The notes under the pieces: generated by a model
The model's input: only the letters and a program-made list of their open reading frames with translations
Database searches by the model: none
What the model was told of the DNA's origin: nothing
Program-made: the position numbers and the translations under genes
Origin: Tigheibacillus halophilus
Lineage (GTDB): Bacteria > Bacillota > Bacilli > Bacillales > Amphibacillaceae
Assembly (NCBI RefSeq): GCF_042683165.1
Contig: NZ_JBHUIZ010000016.1
Location: forward strand, 1 to 64,000
Direction of reading: 5' to 3'
Length of the DNA stretch: 64,000 nucleotides
Shown: piece by piece, positions 33,361 through 42,665 of the stretch
Numbering within the stretch: the first letter of the stretch is position 1
Layout of the letters: the number at the start of each line of letters is the position of its first letter

Positions 33361-36300
33361 ATGCGAACGATTATTAAAGGACGCTGGATTATTCTGGCAG
33401 TCTGGATTATTGTTACGGTTATGTTGACCGTTTTTCAACCAGATGTCAATGCTATATTGCGAGATAAAGGACAGGAGGGTACGAGTGCAAACAGCCCTTC
33501 CGTCAAGGCCAGCGAGATGCTGAAAAAAATTGACGCAACAAAAGGTACAGACAACCTGATTGTTTTTCATGATAAACATAAAATAACCAAAGAGGACATG
33601 AAGCAAATCAAGAAGGCTGTAAATGAGATTGATAAGAGCAAATCCGAGCTTGGCATTACGGACATGATAGATCCATTCCATATGCCGGATGCCAAAAGCT
33701 CCCTCATATCTAAGGATGGCACGACTTTGATGGTGAGCTATAAGCTGGATAAAAAAGGCAGAGAAATAGATGATATCCAGAAGCAATTTGAAAAGAAACT
33801 GGATCATGTGCCTGTGGAACATTATTTAAGCGGAGAAGATTTTATTAATAATGACTATTTAAAGGCAACGCAGTCCGGTGTCGAAAAAAGTGCTGCACTG
33901 ACAGTTATCTTTATTTTAGTTGTACTCATCATTGCCTTCAGATCTTTTGTAACACCGTTTATATCGCTGCTTGCAGTAGGTTTTTCCTATCTTGTTTCAA
34001 TGGGAATTGCTGCACAATTAATAGATAAAGCAGGATTCCCTATTACAAGTCTTACGCAAATGCTGTTAGTGCTCATCCTGTTCGGGATTGGAACGGACTA
34101 TAATATTCTTTTATTCAATCGTTTTAAGGAAGAATTGTCACATGGCAATTCTATTGATACGTCCATTGCAAATACGTACAGGACAGCAGGAAAAACAATT
34201 GGTTACAGCATATTGACGGTATTTATCGCGTTTCTTGCGCTTGTTTTCTCGGAATCACCAATTTACCAATCCGGTGTTGTCGTTGTCATTGGCGTAACCA
34301 TATTATTACTGGAAATTCTCACGCTTACCCCTTTTATTATGAAGGTTCTGGGCAAGAAACTTTTCTGGCCATCTAAAAATGTCGGCGGTCACAAGGAAAA
34401 TAAATTCTGGGGAAAAGCATCTGCATTGGGAACGAAGTATCCGATTATTGTTACAGTCATCATTCTTTTAATAGTCGGGCCGATGGTTTTATTCCATGAG
34501 GAGAAATTGAATTTTGATACGGTTGGGGAACTTGGGGACAACTATCCTTCTTCCAAGGCAATCAATCTGGTATCCAAGCATTTTGGAAAAGGCCAATCTA
34601 TGCCGGCTTCGGTTGTCATTGAAAATGACAAGGCGCTGGATGATAACAAATCGCTTGCTGTTGTCGATGATATAACAGAAAGGCTAAAAGCTATGAAGGG
34701 TGTGAAACAGGTTTCTTCCGTTACGCAGCCTCTGGGAAAGCAGATTGATGATTTCTATGTTTCCAGCCAAATGGGAACTGTTACCGATGGCCTGTCTGAT
34801 ACCCAGGATGGTGTGGATTCGATAGCTGATGGTATGAAGGAAGCTTCGAAAGAACTTGGCTCTGCAGATTTTTCCCAAGTAAATGAATTGGTTAACGGAA
34901 CTGCTGCACTTCAAGATGGCGTATCTGGATTATCCGATGGCCTGAAGCGAATCCAAGCTGGAATTGATGATGGAACAAGTAATCCAAAAACCATTTCAAA
35001 TGGTATTGCGTCTATTGAAACCAACCTGGGAACTATGAGTGATGGTGTGTCGCAACTAGCCAAAAATTATGAGCAAATGCAGGCTGGTTACAAGGAAATG
35101 GGGACACATTACCAGGATGCTGCCAAAGCACTGCTTGGGGTGAAAGAATCCATCTCGACGATGCAATCCATGGTTTCTGAGTTGGGAAACAGTTATGCGG
35201 AGATCAATACGGATAAAAATTATCTCGGTTTGAAACAAACCTTGGACACGTTATCTTCATCCTTAAAAGATATAACACCTGAGGGCATTAACCAATTAAA
35301 TGAGCAATACAATACGGTTACCAACGGTTTCGCTACTGCCAATAACAACCTTGCCGATATCAACAGTGGTTTAAATCAAATGAAAGATGGTCTAAAACAA
35401 CTGAAATCCGGTCTGGGAGAAGCTTCCTCGGGGATCGGTACAATCGTAACAAATATGAATAGTGTGAATGACGGGCTTGGCCGGATGAAGTCAGGCCAGA
35501 AGGAACTTGCTGAAGGGCTTGAACAGTTTGACGCATTTGGCGATCAATTATCCGATGTAAACGGAGGATTGGAAAAAATCTCCGATGGTATTGGCCAAAC
35601 GAATGGCTATTTAACGCAGCTGCATAAGGATAAAAGCTTCTTTATACCGAAAGAAGCTTTGAAGAATAAAGATTTTAAACAGTCATTGGATGCCTTCATG
35701 TCCAAAGATAGAAAGATCACAAAAATGACGGTTATTCTGAACGATGATCCATATTCAGATAAAGCATTGCAAACAGTTGAATCCATAAACAAAACGATTT
35801 CTACCGGATTAAAAGGCACTGAGCTTGAAAATGCCAAATATGGCACATCTGGACCAAGTGCGACAACCAATGATATGAACAATATCCTGTCCAGAGATTT
35901 GAATAAAACAACGGTTATTGTTATTCTCGGCGTGCTGCTTGTGCTGTTCGCTGTCATCAGGTCCTTCTGGACACCGATCTTTATTACGGCATCACTTGTA
36001 GGTGCATATTACGCAGCGATGTTTACTGTAAATTATATATTCCTGGATTTATTGGGATATGCCGGACTATCTTCCTTTGTACCATTCTTCTCCTTTATCA
36101 TTATTGTGTCTCTGGGAGTGGATTACAGCATTTTCTTAATGATGCGATACAAGGAATACCCGGACATGTCACCTAAAGAAGCGATTGTTCAGGCTTCCAA
36201 GCATATCGGCGGCGTTATCATTTCTGCTGTTATCATACTGGGAGGTACTTTTGCAACACTTCTGCCGGCAGGAATTATCCTGTTATCTGAATTGGCAATT

Positions 36301-36444
36301 GCGGTTATCACAGGTTTAATCGTACTTTCATTCATCCTGCTTCCGCTATTCCTGCCAGCTTTAATAGCACTTCCGGATAGGCTTGCCAATTTGTTTTCCG
36401 GCAAGAAGGATAAGTCAAAGAATACAAAGCAAAAAGCTGTATAA
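33361..36444 (+). CDS. MMPL/RND family exporter
   Basis: A 1027-residue membrane protein. One hydrophobic helix at the N-terminus is followed by a first extracytoplasmic domain, five membrane spans with the RND motif FGIGTDYNILLFNRF, a very long second extracytoplasmic region (about residues 400-790) rich in repeated Gly-Leu-x-x-Met/Ile heptads such as GLNQMKDGLKQLKSGL, then a last membrane block with LGVDYSIFLMMRYKEY. The Asp-Tyr pairs are proton-relay residues of MMPL transporters. The heptad region resembles YhgE/Pip and YdgH proteins. Control by the adjacent MarR gene suggests export of a drug or lipid-like compound. Confidence 0.92.
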   Translation: MRTIIKGRWIILAVWIIVTVMLTVFQPDVNAILRDKGQEGTSANSPSVKASEMLKKIDATKGTDNLIVFHDKHKITKEDMKQIKKAVNEIDKSKSELGITDMIDPFHMPDAKSSLISKDGTTLMVSYKLDKKGREIDDIQKQFEKKLDHVPVEHYLSGEDFINNDYLKATQSGVEKSAALTVIFILVVLIIAFRSFVTPFISLLAVGFSYLVSMGIAAQLIDKAGFPITSLTQMLLVLILFGIGTDYNILLFNRFKEELSHGNSIDTSIANTYRTAGKTIGYSILTVFIAFLALVFSESPIYQSGVVVVIGVTILLLEILTLTPFIMKVLGKKLFWPSKNVGGHKENKFWGKASALGTKYPIIVTVIILLIVGPMVLFHEEKLNFDTVGELGDNYPSSKAINLVSKHFGKGQSMPASVVIENDKALDDNKSLAVVDDITERLKAMKGVKQVSSVTQPLGKQIDDFYVSSQMGTVTDGLSDTQDGVDSIADGMKEASKELGSADFSQVNELVNGTAALQDGVSGLSDGLKRIQAGIDDGTSNPKTISNGIASIETNLGTMSDGVSQLAKNYEQMQAGYKEMGTHYQDAAKALLGVKESISTMQSMVSELGNSYAEINTDKNYLGLKQTLDTLSSSLKDITPEGINQLNEQYNTVTNGFATANNNLADINSGLNQMKDGLKQLKSGLGEASSGIGTIVTNMNSVNDGLGRMKSGQKELAEGLEQFDAFGDQLSDVNGGLEKISDGIGQTNGYLTQLHKDKSFFIPKEALKNKDFKQSLDAFMSKDRKITKMTVILNDDPYSDKALQTVESINKTISTGLKGTELENAKYGTSGPSATTNDMNNILSRDLNKTTVIVILGVLLVLFAVIRSFWTPIFITASLVGAYYAAMFTVNYIFLDLLGYAGLSSFVPFFSFIIIVSLGVDYSIFLMMRYKEYPDMSPKEAIVQASKHIGGVIISAVIILGGTFATLLPAGIILLSELAIAVITGLIVLSFILLPLFLPALIALPDRLANLFSGKKDKSKNTKQKAV

Positions 36445-36477
36445 ATTGGTGTGTAATAAGTTAGGAATCTAGACTAA

Positions 36478-36518
36478 AACAGACCCTTCTCTAGCTGAAG
36501 AGAAGGGCCTGTTTTTTT
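36478..36518 (+). terminator. terminator of marR-mmpL
   Basis: ACAGACCCTTCTCT and AGAGAAGGGCCTGT form a long stem with a 6-base loop (one mismatch) followed by T8. Confidence 0.93.
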
Positions 36519-36695
36519 TATAGTTCTCCAGATTTTTGCAACTGTGGAGCCATGAAATAGGATCCTCCATCTTGTCGGAAAAGTAGGGATAACTGGGGAA
36601 GGCAGAATATATGAATAAGGGAACAGTTTCATGAAGTCATGCATGTTCATTGAATGGAAACATATGATGAACTAATACTACTCTGGAGGCTTTCC

Positions 36696-37421
36696 ATGTC
36701 TTTATTACCTTTAATATTTTCTTCGTTTTGTACAGGCTTAGGAGCCTTGCCTGTTTTATTAATAAGAAATGTTTCTCATAAAGGAAAAGATGGTTTGCTT
36801 GCCTATACCGCAGGCATTATGGTGGCTGCTTCAGCGTATGGACTGATCCCTTCTGCTATGAAGTTATCCAACCTTACTGTTTTAGTTATTGGAATATTAG
36901 TTGGGACACTGGTGTTGACAGTGCTGGAGGCATTTATTCCGCATACAGATTTGGACCATTCTGCAAACCCATCCTCAGATTCAAAAATTATCATTACGTT
37001 TTTAACCGCCATGTCTCTGCACAATCTTCCGGAAGGCTTGTCTGTTGGGATTAGTAATACAAGCGCCATTCAGGACGTGGGTCCGCTTGTTTCTTTTGCG
37101 ATTGGACTTCAAAATGTTCCGGAGGGATTTTTAGTAGCTTTATTTTTAATGACGCAAAATGTCAATCGGCTGAAGGCGATTTTACTTGCGGTGTTTACGG
37201 GGATGGTTGAACTATTCGCTGGAATGATAGGGTTGTTTTTCGGAGAATCTTTTATATATATTATTCCTTATGGCCTTGCTTTTGCTGCGGGTTCAATGCT
37301 CTTTGTGATTTATAAGGAATTAATACCGGAAAGCCACGGAGATGGCAATGAAAGATTATCCACATGGGCATTTATCTTTGGGTTTATTACAATGGTCATT
37401 TTAACGGAGTGGTTTCGGTAG
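36696..37421 (+). CDS. ZIP family divalent metal transporter
   Basis: A 241-residue permease with about eight membrane spans. The metal-binding motif in span 4 is MSLHNLPEGLSVG and in span 5 IGLQNVPEGFLVAL, where the usual His is replaced by Gln. A short loop (FIPHTDLDHS) supplies extra histidines. The ATG at 36696 has CTGGAGG seven bases before it, so an upstream in-frame start at 36654 is not used. Zinc, iron or manganese uptake is possible; specificity cannot be read from sequence. Confidence 0.88.
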   Translation: MSLLPLIFSSFCTGLGALPVLLIRNVSHKGKDGLLAYTAGIMVAASAYGLIPSAMKLSNLTVLVIGILVGTLVLTVLEAFIPHTDLDHSANPSSDSKIIITFLTAMSLHNLPEGLSVGISNTSAIQDVGPLVSFAIGLQNVPEGFLVALFLMTQNVNRLKAILLAVFTGMVELFAGMIGLFFGESFIYIIPYGLAFAAGSMLFVIYKELIPESHGDGNERLSTWAFIFGFITMVILTEWFR

Positions 37422-37853
37422 TACCGGGGAAAAATTTTGTGTTTATCTTTTTATGACTGACACCTCTTTTAGATGGAAGGGGTGTCATTGTAATTTAAAG
37501 CTCTCATATTACTGATGCAGATCTTATTCCCTATCCAGTTATCAGTTGGTGAAAAGATATCCAACGTCAATTCCATCGTGTGTGGAAGAATATGACAAAA
37601 ATGTAAGTGCAAGCTTTCCGATTGTAAGGAAAATCAATATTTTATTCAGTACTTTCATTTTATAATGACAATATAAACTTAGATTAGAAGTACAAAGAAA
37701 GACCAAGGGCTTTTAGATTATTTACAAGTACCACATTTTGGTCTTTCAACCTAGCTCTTTTGTTAAGGGGGGATTAACCGAATATAAGCGTTTTAAATTG
37801 TAGAATTAAAGGAACACGCTTAGCAGTAAAAATATTTTAGAAGGAGAGATACA
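37422..37853 (+). promoter_or_regulatory. leader region of the DUF4309 gene
   Basis: A hairpin TGACACC...GGTGTCA at 37458-37486 may end the ZIP transcript. TATAAT at 37661-37666 is a likely -10 box without a clear -35. Downstream, GAAAGACCAA (37697-37706) and TTGGTCTTTC (37738-37747) form a perfect 10-bp stem around a 31-base loop in the long leader. No gene is seen. Confidence 0.45.
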
Positions 37854-38429
37854 ATGAACGTCAAAAAAGGTTTATTAGTCGGTGCAACTGCTGTCGGGCT
37901 CACGTTATCAGGGGCAGGAGTAACCACAGTTTCTGCTGCTGATGATGTCCAGGGAACTTCTGTCTCAGGTGTCCATTCTTCTATTACCAATCAGGAGGCC
38001 GCTGAGTATGTAAATGCGATCTACGATTCTGCTTATAGCGGTAAAATGCCTAGAGAGGCCCATGACCTTAAAATGAATAAGAGCTCCAAAAAAGCTGTTC
38101 ACGAAAGATTAGGCGAACCTCAAGAAACGGAGGGTGGATTTGACTTGTACGGATGGGAAATGGGAAACGCTGGATATGGATTTGCTTACAACAAGGATAA
38201 TACCATATCTGAAATAAGAAACTTTGGTACGGGAGTCGAAAGACAAAAAAATCTTGGAGGTATTACACCTGCTGTGTTGAATGAACAGTTTGGCAGTGCC
38301 GACAAGATTCTTGCGGTCCCTCAAACAAATGAGATGGACTATGTTTACAACACTGGTAAATATGAGCTTCACTTCGTTGTCGGTGGTGATAACACAGCCG
38401 ACCATGTGAATTTAAAAGAAGCAAAATAA
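37854..38429 (+). CDS. secreted DUF4309 (YjgB-like) protein
   Basis: The 191-residue protein has a Sec signal peptide with a likely cut after VSA (residue 27-29). The mature part reads AAEYVNAIYDSAYSGKMPRE, GFDLYGWEMGNAGYGFAYNK and YELHFVVGGDNTADHVNL, matching the two-repeat layout of DUF4309 proteins such as B. subtilis YjgB. The role of the family is unknown. AAGGAGAG lies seven bases before the ATG. It forms a one-gene transcript with a strong terminator. Confidence 0.82.
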   Translation: MNVKKGLLVGATAVGLTLSGAGVTTVSAADDVQGTSVSGVHSSITNQEAAEYVNAIYDSAYSGKMPREAHDLKMNKSSKKAVHERLGEPQETEGGFDLYGWEMGNAGYGFAYNKDNTISEIRNFGTGVERQKNLGGITPAVLNEQFGSADKILAVPQTNEMDYVYNTGKYELHFVVGGDNTADHVNLKEAK

Positions 38430-38446
38430 TTGGTTTTTCGCAAGAG

Positions 38447-38480
38447 GGCCGTCTCCATGATGGGGAGATGGCCTTGTTTT
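38447..38480 (+). terminator. terminator of the DUF4309 gene
   Basis: GGCCGTCTCC and GGAGATGGCC form a 10-bp stem followed by TTGTTTTTG. Confidence 0.85.
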
Positions 38481-38821
38481 TGTTTGGCGTGGCCAGAATA
38501 GAATAGGAAACTAATCATTTAAATTGTATCTTTTTAGAAGAAATAGCGTTAGCTGAGGCTAAACTTCGGGAAAAGATGATTAGAGTATTGCATTTTTTAA
38601 CCTTGATGATATGGTAAGGAATATAACAATGGAAACATTTATAACACGATTGTTTATTCTGATTATGCATGTTTTACTATTTGAAGGGATATAAAAGAAA
38701 TAGAAGGCGATCAAAAGATTGCCACAGCATAGCTTCCGATGAAAGCCTGAAATCATATTTTTCCATGAATCGGAACAGTTTTAAGGAGCGTTGCAGACAT
38801 TGATGAAGGAGGCTGTCCGGT

Positions 38822-39298
38822 ATGTTCACCAGTAGATCACTCATCCTTTTTTGTATATGTATTTGTCTGTTTAGTTTCATTGCCGGATGTGGTAAGTCAT
38901 CCAGCGGCACGCAAAATCATAAAGATCGTGAGCCATACGACGGAGGTGGCAAAGTGACAGGAAAAATCCAAACACGAGTGTCCAGTAAGCAAGACGATGG
39001 TACTGTCCATTTCGTTTTTCACTTGAAAAACGAATCTGGTAAGGAGAAAACCTTCCATTTCAATACCGGACAGCGATTTGACTTCATTATAAAGGATAGT
39101 CAGGGCAAGAAAATCAAACAATATTCCAAGGGGCGCATATTTACACAAGCATTGGGGGAAGAGAAGGTGAAAAAGGGTGAGGAATTGACTTATAAGGCCA
39201 AGATTGCAGATTTGCCGAAGGGGAAATACACTGTGACGTTCTGGTTAACGGCCCAGAAAGAAGATTTGAAAGCAAGTCGAACATTTGAGGTTGAATAA
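38822..39298 (+). CDS. lipoprotein with BsuPI (intracellular proteinase inhibitor-like) domain
   Basis: Residues 1-23 form a lipoprotein signal with lipobox FIAGC. After a short linker, HFVFHLKNESGKEKTFHF, TGQRFDFIIKDSQGKKI and KGEELTYKAKIADLPKGKY follow the beta-sandwich pattern of BsuPI domains. B. subtilis IPI is cytoplasmic, whereas this protein should sit on the outer face of the membrane. AAGGAGG lies nine bases before the ATG. The 390 bases upstream hold no supported gene. Function beyond the domain is unknown. Confidence 0.82.
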   Translation: MFTSRSLILFCICICLFSFIAGCGKSSSGTQNHKDREPYDGGGKVTGKIQTRVSSKQDDGTVHFVFHLKNESGKEKTFHFNTGQRFDFIIKDSQGKKIKQYSKGRIFTQALGEEKVKKGEELTYKAKIADLPKGKYTVTFWLTAQKEDLKASRTFEVE

Positions 39299-39388
39299 GG
39301 GATGCTGCATTTTAAACTGCCATGGAAAAATGGCGTGTGGAAATAGTCGCTAATAGATGTATGCTTTTTCCGTCTCTCGAACAAAATC

Positions 39389-39417
39389 CCCACGTAAACA
39401 TAGTCAGTTTACGTGGG
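39389..39417 (-). terminator. possible terminator of ilvD
   Basis: CCCACGTAAAC and GTTTACGTGGG form a perfect 11-bp stem with a 7-base loop. On the minus strand ATTTTG follows, a short T-tract. It is 168 bases after the ilvD stop. Confidence 0.55.
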
Positions 39418-39584
39418 AGAAAGATGAATCAAAAATAAACATGATTGTTGATGAAGATCTGCTTACATGGATTATTGGGTAAGAAATCTTGGCAATAAAC
39501 GTTGAATTGATTTTAAGCCAAACGTTTATTTTAAGCGGTTTGTTGATAGTAAAAATGAGCTATTAAACGCAATAGTTCTGGGAA

Positions 39585-41258
39585 TTATATGCTCATCACG
39601 CCGCCTTTGGAAGCGTTTGTCACAAGTTTAGAATACCTTCCGAGCCATCCTTGCTTGATTTTAGGTTCAAAGGCTTTTAAGGATTTTCTGCGTTCCTCTA
39701 AGGTTTCATCCAATACCTTCACGTTTAGTGTTCTATTTGGTAAGTCAATAACCACCATATCCCCGTTTTCGATCAAAGCAATAGGTCCGCCTTCCGCGGC
39801 TTCTGGAGAAATATGTCCGATAGAGATACCGCGAGACGCTCCCGAAAAACGCCCATCTGTCAGAAGCGCCACTGTGCTGCCTAAACCACGACCCATAATA
39901 GCTGAGGTAGGAGCAAGCATTTCTGGCATTCCCGGACCGCCTTTAGGCCCTTCATAACGAATGACGACAACATGTCCTTCTTTTACAGCTCCATTGTCAA
40001 TGGCTTCTTGTGCTTCTTCTTGGGATTCAAAGACGATTGCTTCCCCTTTGAATACTTGTATAGCAGGATCCACAGCACCAACTTTAATGACAGCACCTTC
40101 TGGCGCTAGGTTTCCGTATAAAATGGACAACCCGCCGACTGGACTGTAGGGATTATCTATTGTGCGGATGACTTGTTCATTCGTAATTTCATATCCACTA
40201 ACAAGTTCGCCCATTGTCTGTCCAGTTATCGTCAAGCGTTCTGGATGAATGGCATCGGGAATCTTTGTTAACTCATTAATTATGGCACTTACTCCGCCAG
40301 CTTTATTGATATCATCCATGGAAATATCAGATGCAGGCATGATTTTCGCAAGGTATGGTACCCGGGCAGCAATTTTGTTAATATCCTCAAGGTTATAATC
40401 TATACCCGCTTCATTAGCAATTGCTAGTGTATGGAGCACTGTATTCGTGGACCCGCCCATCGCCATATCAAGTGCAAATGCATCATCAATCGCTTCTTTC
40501 GTGATGATATCGCGGGGTTTAACATCATCTTCAACCATACGAATGAGATGTTTTGCCGCCTCGCGGATCAATTCTTGGCGCTTCTCGCTCGTGGCGACAA
40601 TGGAGCCATTTCCGGGAAGGGCTACACCTAACATTTCCATTAAACAATTCATGGAATTTGCTGTGAACATGCCTGAACAAGATCCGCATGTTGGACATGC
40701 ATTATTTTCGATATTGTTAAATTCTTCTTCTGTCATCTTACCTGATTTATAAGCACCGACACCTTCAAAAACCGACGTAAGCGAAAGTTGTTTTCCAGTC
40801 GAGCTTTTACCGGCTTCCATAGGTCCTCCAGAAACAAAGACGGAAGGTACATTTGTACGAGCAGCGGCCATTAACATACCAGGAGTAATCTTGTCACAAT
40901 TCGGAATATAAAATACGCCGTCAAACCAATGCGCATTTATAACAGTTTCGGCACTGTCAGCAATTAGTTCACGACTAGGTAATGAGTAGCGCATACCAAT
41001 GTGTCCCATTGCAATGCCATCATCAACGCCAATGGTATTGAATTCAAATGGAATGCCACCGGCCTCGATGATTGCCTCTTTTACGACATCTGCAAATGCA
41101 CGTAAATGCACATGTCCAGGGATAATATCAATATAAGAATTACAGACACCAATAAACGGTTTTCCCAAATCTTTCGCTTTTACTTTCCCAGTTGCATATA
41201 ACAGACTGCGGTGGGGAGCACGATCAACCCCGATTTTAATCGTATCACTTCTTCTCAT
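39585..41258 (-). CDS. ilvD: dihydroxy-acid dehydratase IlvD
   Basis: A 557-residue Fe-S dehydratase of the IlvD/Edd family. Cluster ligands are in CNSYIDIIPGHVHL, PNCDKITPGM and CPTCGSCSGMFTANS; the C-terminal EMLAPTSAIMGRGLG and TDGRFSGASRG blocks are intact. In branched-chain amino acid synthesis it makes the 2-oxo acids from dihydroxy acids. No other ilv genes are nearby, and it has a promoter next to a FadR-type operator and regulator, so a role on a sugar acid or in catabolism is an alternative. AAGGGTG precedes the ATG. Confidence 0.9.
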   Translation of the reverse strand: MRRSDTIKIGVDRAPHRSLLYATGKVKAKDLGKPFIGVCNSYIDIIPGHVHLRAFADVVKEAIIEAGGIPFEFNTIGVDDGIAMGHIGMRYSLPSRELIADSAETVINAHWFDGVFYIPNCDKITPGMLMAAARTNVPSVFVSGGPMEAGKSSTGKQLSLTSVFEGVGAYKSGKMTEEEFNNIENNACPTCGSCSGMFTANSMNCLMEMLGVALPGNGSIVATSEKRQELIREAAKHLIRMVEDDVKPRDIITKEAIDDAFALDMAMGGSTNTVLHTLAIANEAGIDYNLEDINKIAARVPYLAKIMPASDISMDDINKAGGVSAIINELTKIPDAIHPERLTITGQTMGELVSGYEITNEQVIRTIDNPYSPVGGLSILYGNLAPEGAVIKVGAVDPAIQVFKGEAIVFESQEEAQEAIDNGAVKEGHVVVIRYEGPKGGPGMPEMLAPTSAIMGRGLGSTVALLTDGRFSGASRGISIGHISPEAAEGGPIALIENGDMVVIDLPNRTLNVKVLDETLEERRKSLKAFEPKIKQGWLGRYSKLVTNASKGGVMSI

Positions 41259-41293
41259 CTGCGCACACCCTTGCTTTTTTGTTTGTATAATGT

Positions 41294-41338
41294 ATTTTAT
41301 ATAGTGTGTTGTCTGCTGTCAATAGTGTTGTATGACAA
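41294..41338 (-). promoter_or_regulatory. ilvD promoter with GntR-type operator
   Basis: TTGACA and TAAAAT on the minus strand are 17 bases apart (41294-41322). Just upstream lies TTGTATGACAA (41328-41338), an inverted repeat TTGT-N3-ACAA that fits FadR/GntR operators. The regulator gene lies 44 bases away. Confidence 0.6.
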
Positions 41339-41370
41339 AAAAGACATCTTAGAGCTTGCTAAGATGTCTT
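41334..41370 (-). terminator. terminator of the fadR-type gene
   Basis: AAGACATCTTA and TAAGATGTCTT form a perfect 11-bp stem with an 8-base loop and, on the minus strand, a T6 tail. It separates the regulator transcript from ilvD. Confidence 0.88.
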
Positions 41371-41381
41371 AAAGTGAATTG

Positions 41382-42056
41382 TTATTCAATTCCTAACTCT
41401 TTCATGGCATGCAAAATATGGATTTTCATTGCACTTTTTGCACCTTCAGGATTACGATTTTTCATAAAATCCATCATCATGCTATGATCGTTAATGGTGT
41501 CTTTGATGGCCATTTCTTTTTTATTGGATAATATGACTCCCTTGTCAATAGCTTGATAAATGACCGGCATCAGTTTTTCCATAAATTCATTATGGGTAGC
41601 TTTAACGATGGATTGATGGAATTTTTGTTCTAATTCCGTCCGATCCTCGTTATGCTTTATTTTTTGTTCTATTCGCCTTCCATATTCTAAAATACGCTTC
41701 AATTCAGTATCACTTGCCCGAATCGTTGCATAATACGCAGCTTCCGGTTCAAAAATCAAACGCATTTCATACAAGTCCTTCGCATTTATTTTGGCGTCTG
41801 CCAAAAAACTGAAGGATTCTATATTATTTACATCGATGTCTTCTTTTACATAGGTGCCTTTTCCCCGTCTGATCTCCAAAATGCCATTCGTAACTAATAT
41901 GCGAATAGCCTCCCGAAGTGTGGTTCTGCTTATATCCAGTTCCTCGGATAGTTCATTCTCGTTTGGCAGCTTATCACCAGGCAGGAATCTTTTTTCTACA
42001 GCAATCATTGACATTATATCATCAGCGATACTATCAGATAGCCTTTTTGGCATCAT
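41382..42056 (-). CDS. FadR/GntR family regulator (FCD domain)
   Basis: A 224-residue regulator. The N-terminal winged helix reads DKLPNENELSEELDISRTTL followed by REAIRILVTNGILEIRRGKG; the all-helical FCD ligand domain follows, with YEMRLIFEPEAAYYA and FHQSIVKATHNEF carrying the usual metal-binding Asp/His positions. Start choice is uncertain: an in-frame TTG at 42068 abuts the AAGG site, while the ATG at 42056 is 12 bases after it. It likely controls ilvD, transcribed from its own promoter downstream. Confidence 0.87.
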   Translation of the reverse strand: MMPKRLSDSIADDIMSMIAVEKRFLPGDKLPNENELSEELDISRTTLREAIRILVTNGILEIRRGKGTYVKEDIDVNNIESFSFLADAKINAKDLYEMRLIFEPEAAYYATIRASDTELKRILEYGRRIEQKIKHNEDRTELEQKFHQSIVKATHNEFMEKLMPVIYQAIDKGVILSNKKEMAIKDTINDHSMMMDFMKNRNPEGAKSAMKIHILHAMKELGIE

Positions 42057-42283
42057 ATATTTTATCAACCTTTTTTCTTTTCAGTATAGCATAGAGGTAT
42101 AAAGATCTCATGTAGATAAAATGTTGAGCGACCGCTCCTAGCTGGATTAACCACTAAAACCTTTGATAGCATAGGTGTGGCGAATAATCGCCGAGAAATG
42201 GAAACCTTCAGTGAATTGCAAACTTTGTCGAAGGTTTTTAATCAAAAAAACAGAAAAAGGTGATAAAATAGTCCTATAGAACA

Positions 42284-42362
42284 CTAAAAGGCAAGTCAAC
42301 TGAAAGGTTGATACGCAAAGTCACAGATCTAAGGGTTTATACCTATGATGGCTGGGCTGCAG
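42284..42362 (+). promoter_or_regulatory. cyclic di-GMP-I (GEMM) riboswitch
   Basis: The sequence fits the GEMM-I consensus from end to end: AGGCAA start, a 6-bp stem TCAACT/GGTTGA capped by a GAAA tetraloop, the invariant ACGCAAAG, then CTAAGG, a short hairpin, CCTATGATGGCTGGGCTGC as the 3' strand (consensus AUGACAGCCGGGUUGC). The ribosome binding site of the SinI-like gene begins three bases after it, and no terminator lies between, so control at translation is likely. The direction of the response cannot be read. Confidence 0.88.
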
Positions 42363-42374
42363 ACAGGAGTGATT

Positions 42375-42476
42375 ATGCAGGGACTGGATGAAGAATGGGT
42401 AATGTTGATATTGGCAGCGAAAGAACTCGGTTTGACCAAGGGAAATGTAAGGGATTTTTTAAATGAAGAGTTGTAA
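42375..42476 (+). CDS. SinI-like antirepressor (33 residues)
   Basis: This tiny protein consists almost only of a Sin dimerisation domain: LDEEWVMLILAAKELGLTKG then NVRDFL, lining up with SinI of B. subtilis (LDQEWVELMVEAKEANIS, EIRKYL). SinI binds SinR and frees biofilm matrix genes. AGGAG lies five bases before the ATG and the c-di-GMP riboswitch ends just upstream, so synthesis appears tied to the second messenger. A terminator follows five bases after the stop. No SinR-like gene is in this window. Confidence 0.83.
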   Translation: MQGLDEEWVMLILAAKELGLTKGNVRDFLNEEL

Positions 42477-42480
42477 GGCT

Positions 42481-42518
42481 TCCCCCTTTGGATTTCACAT
42501 TATCCAAGGGGGGATTTT
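42481..42518 (+). terminator. terminator of the SinI-like gene
   Basis: TCCCCCTTTGG and CCAAGGGGGGA form an 11-bp stem (one mismatch) with a 12-base loop followed by TTTT. Confidence 0.85.
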
Positions 42519-42665
42519 GAATTAAAAGTGGAACCAATTACATTCGGAAATAAACGTGATCGCTGCAATAAGCATTTGCCTACAAAGAACGACGTACAGC
42601 AATATAACATTTCATATAAAGTGATCATGTTTAGGATGAATATCAAAGATTTTGGGGGGCTTGAA

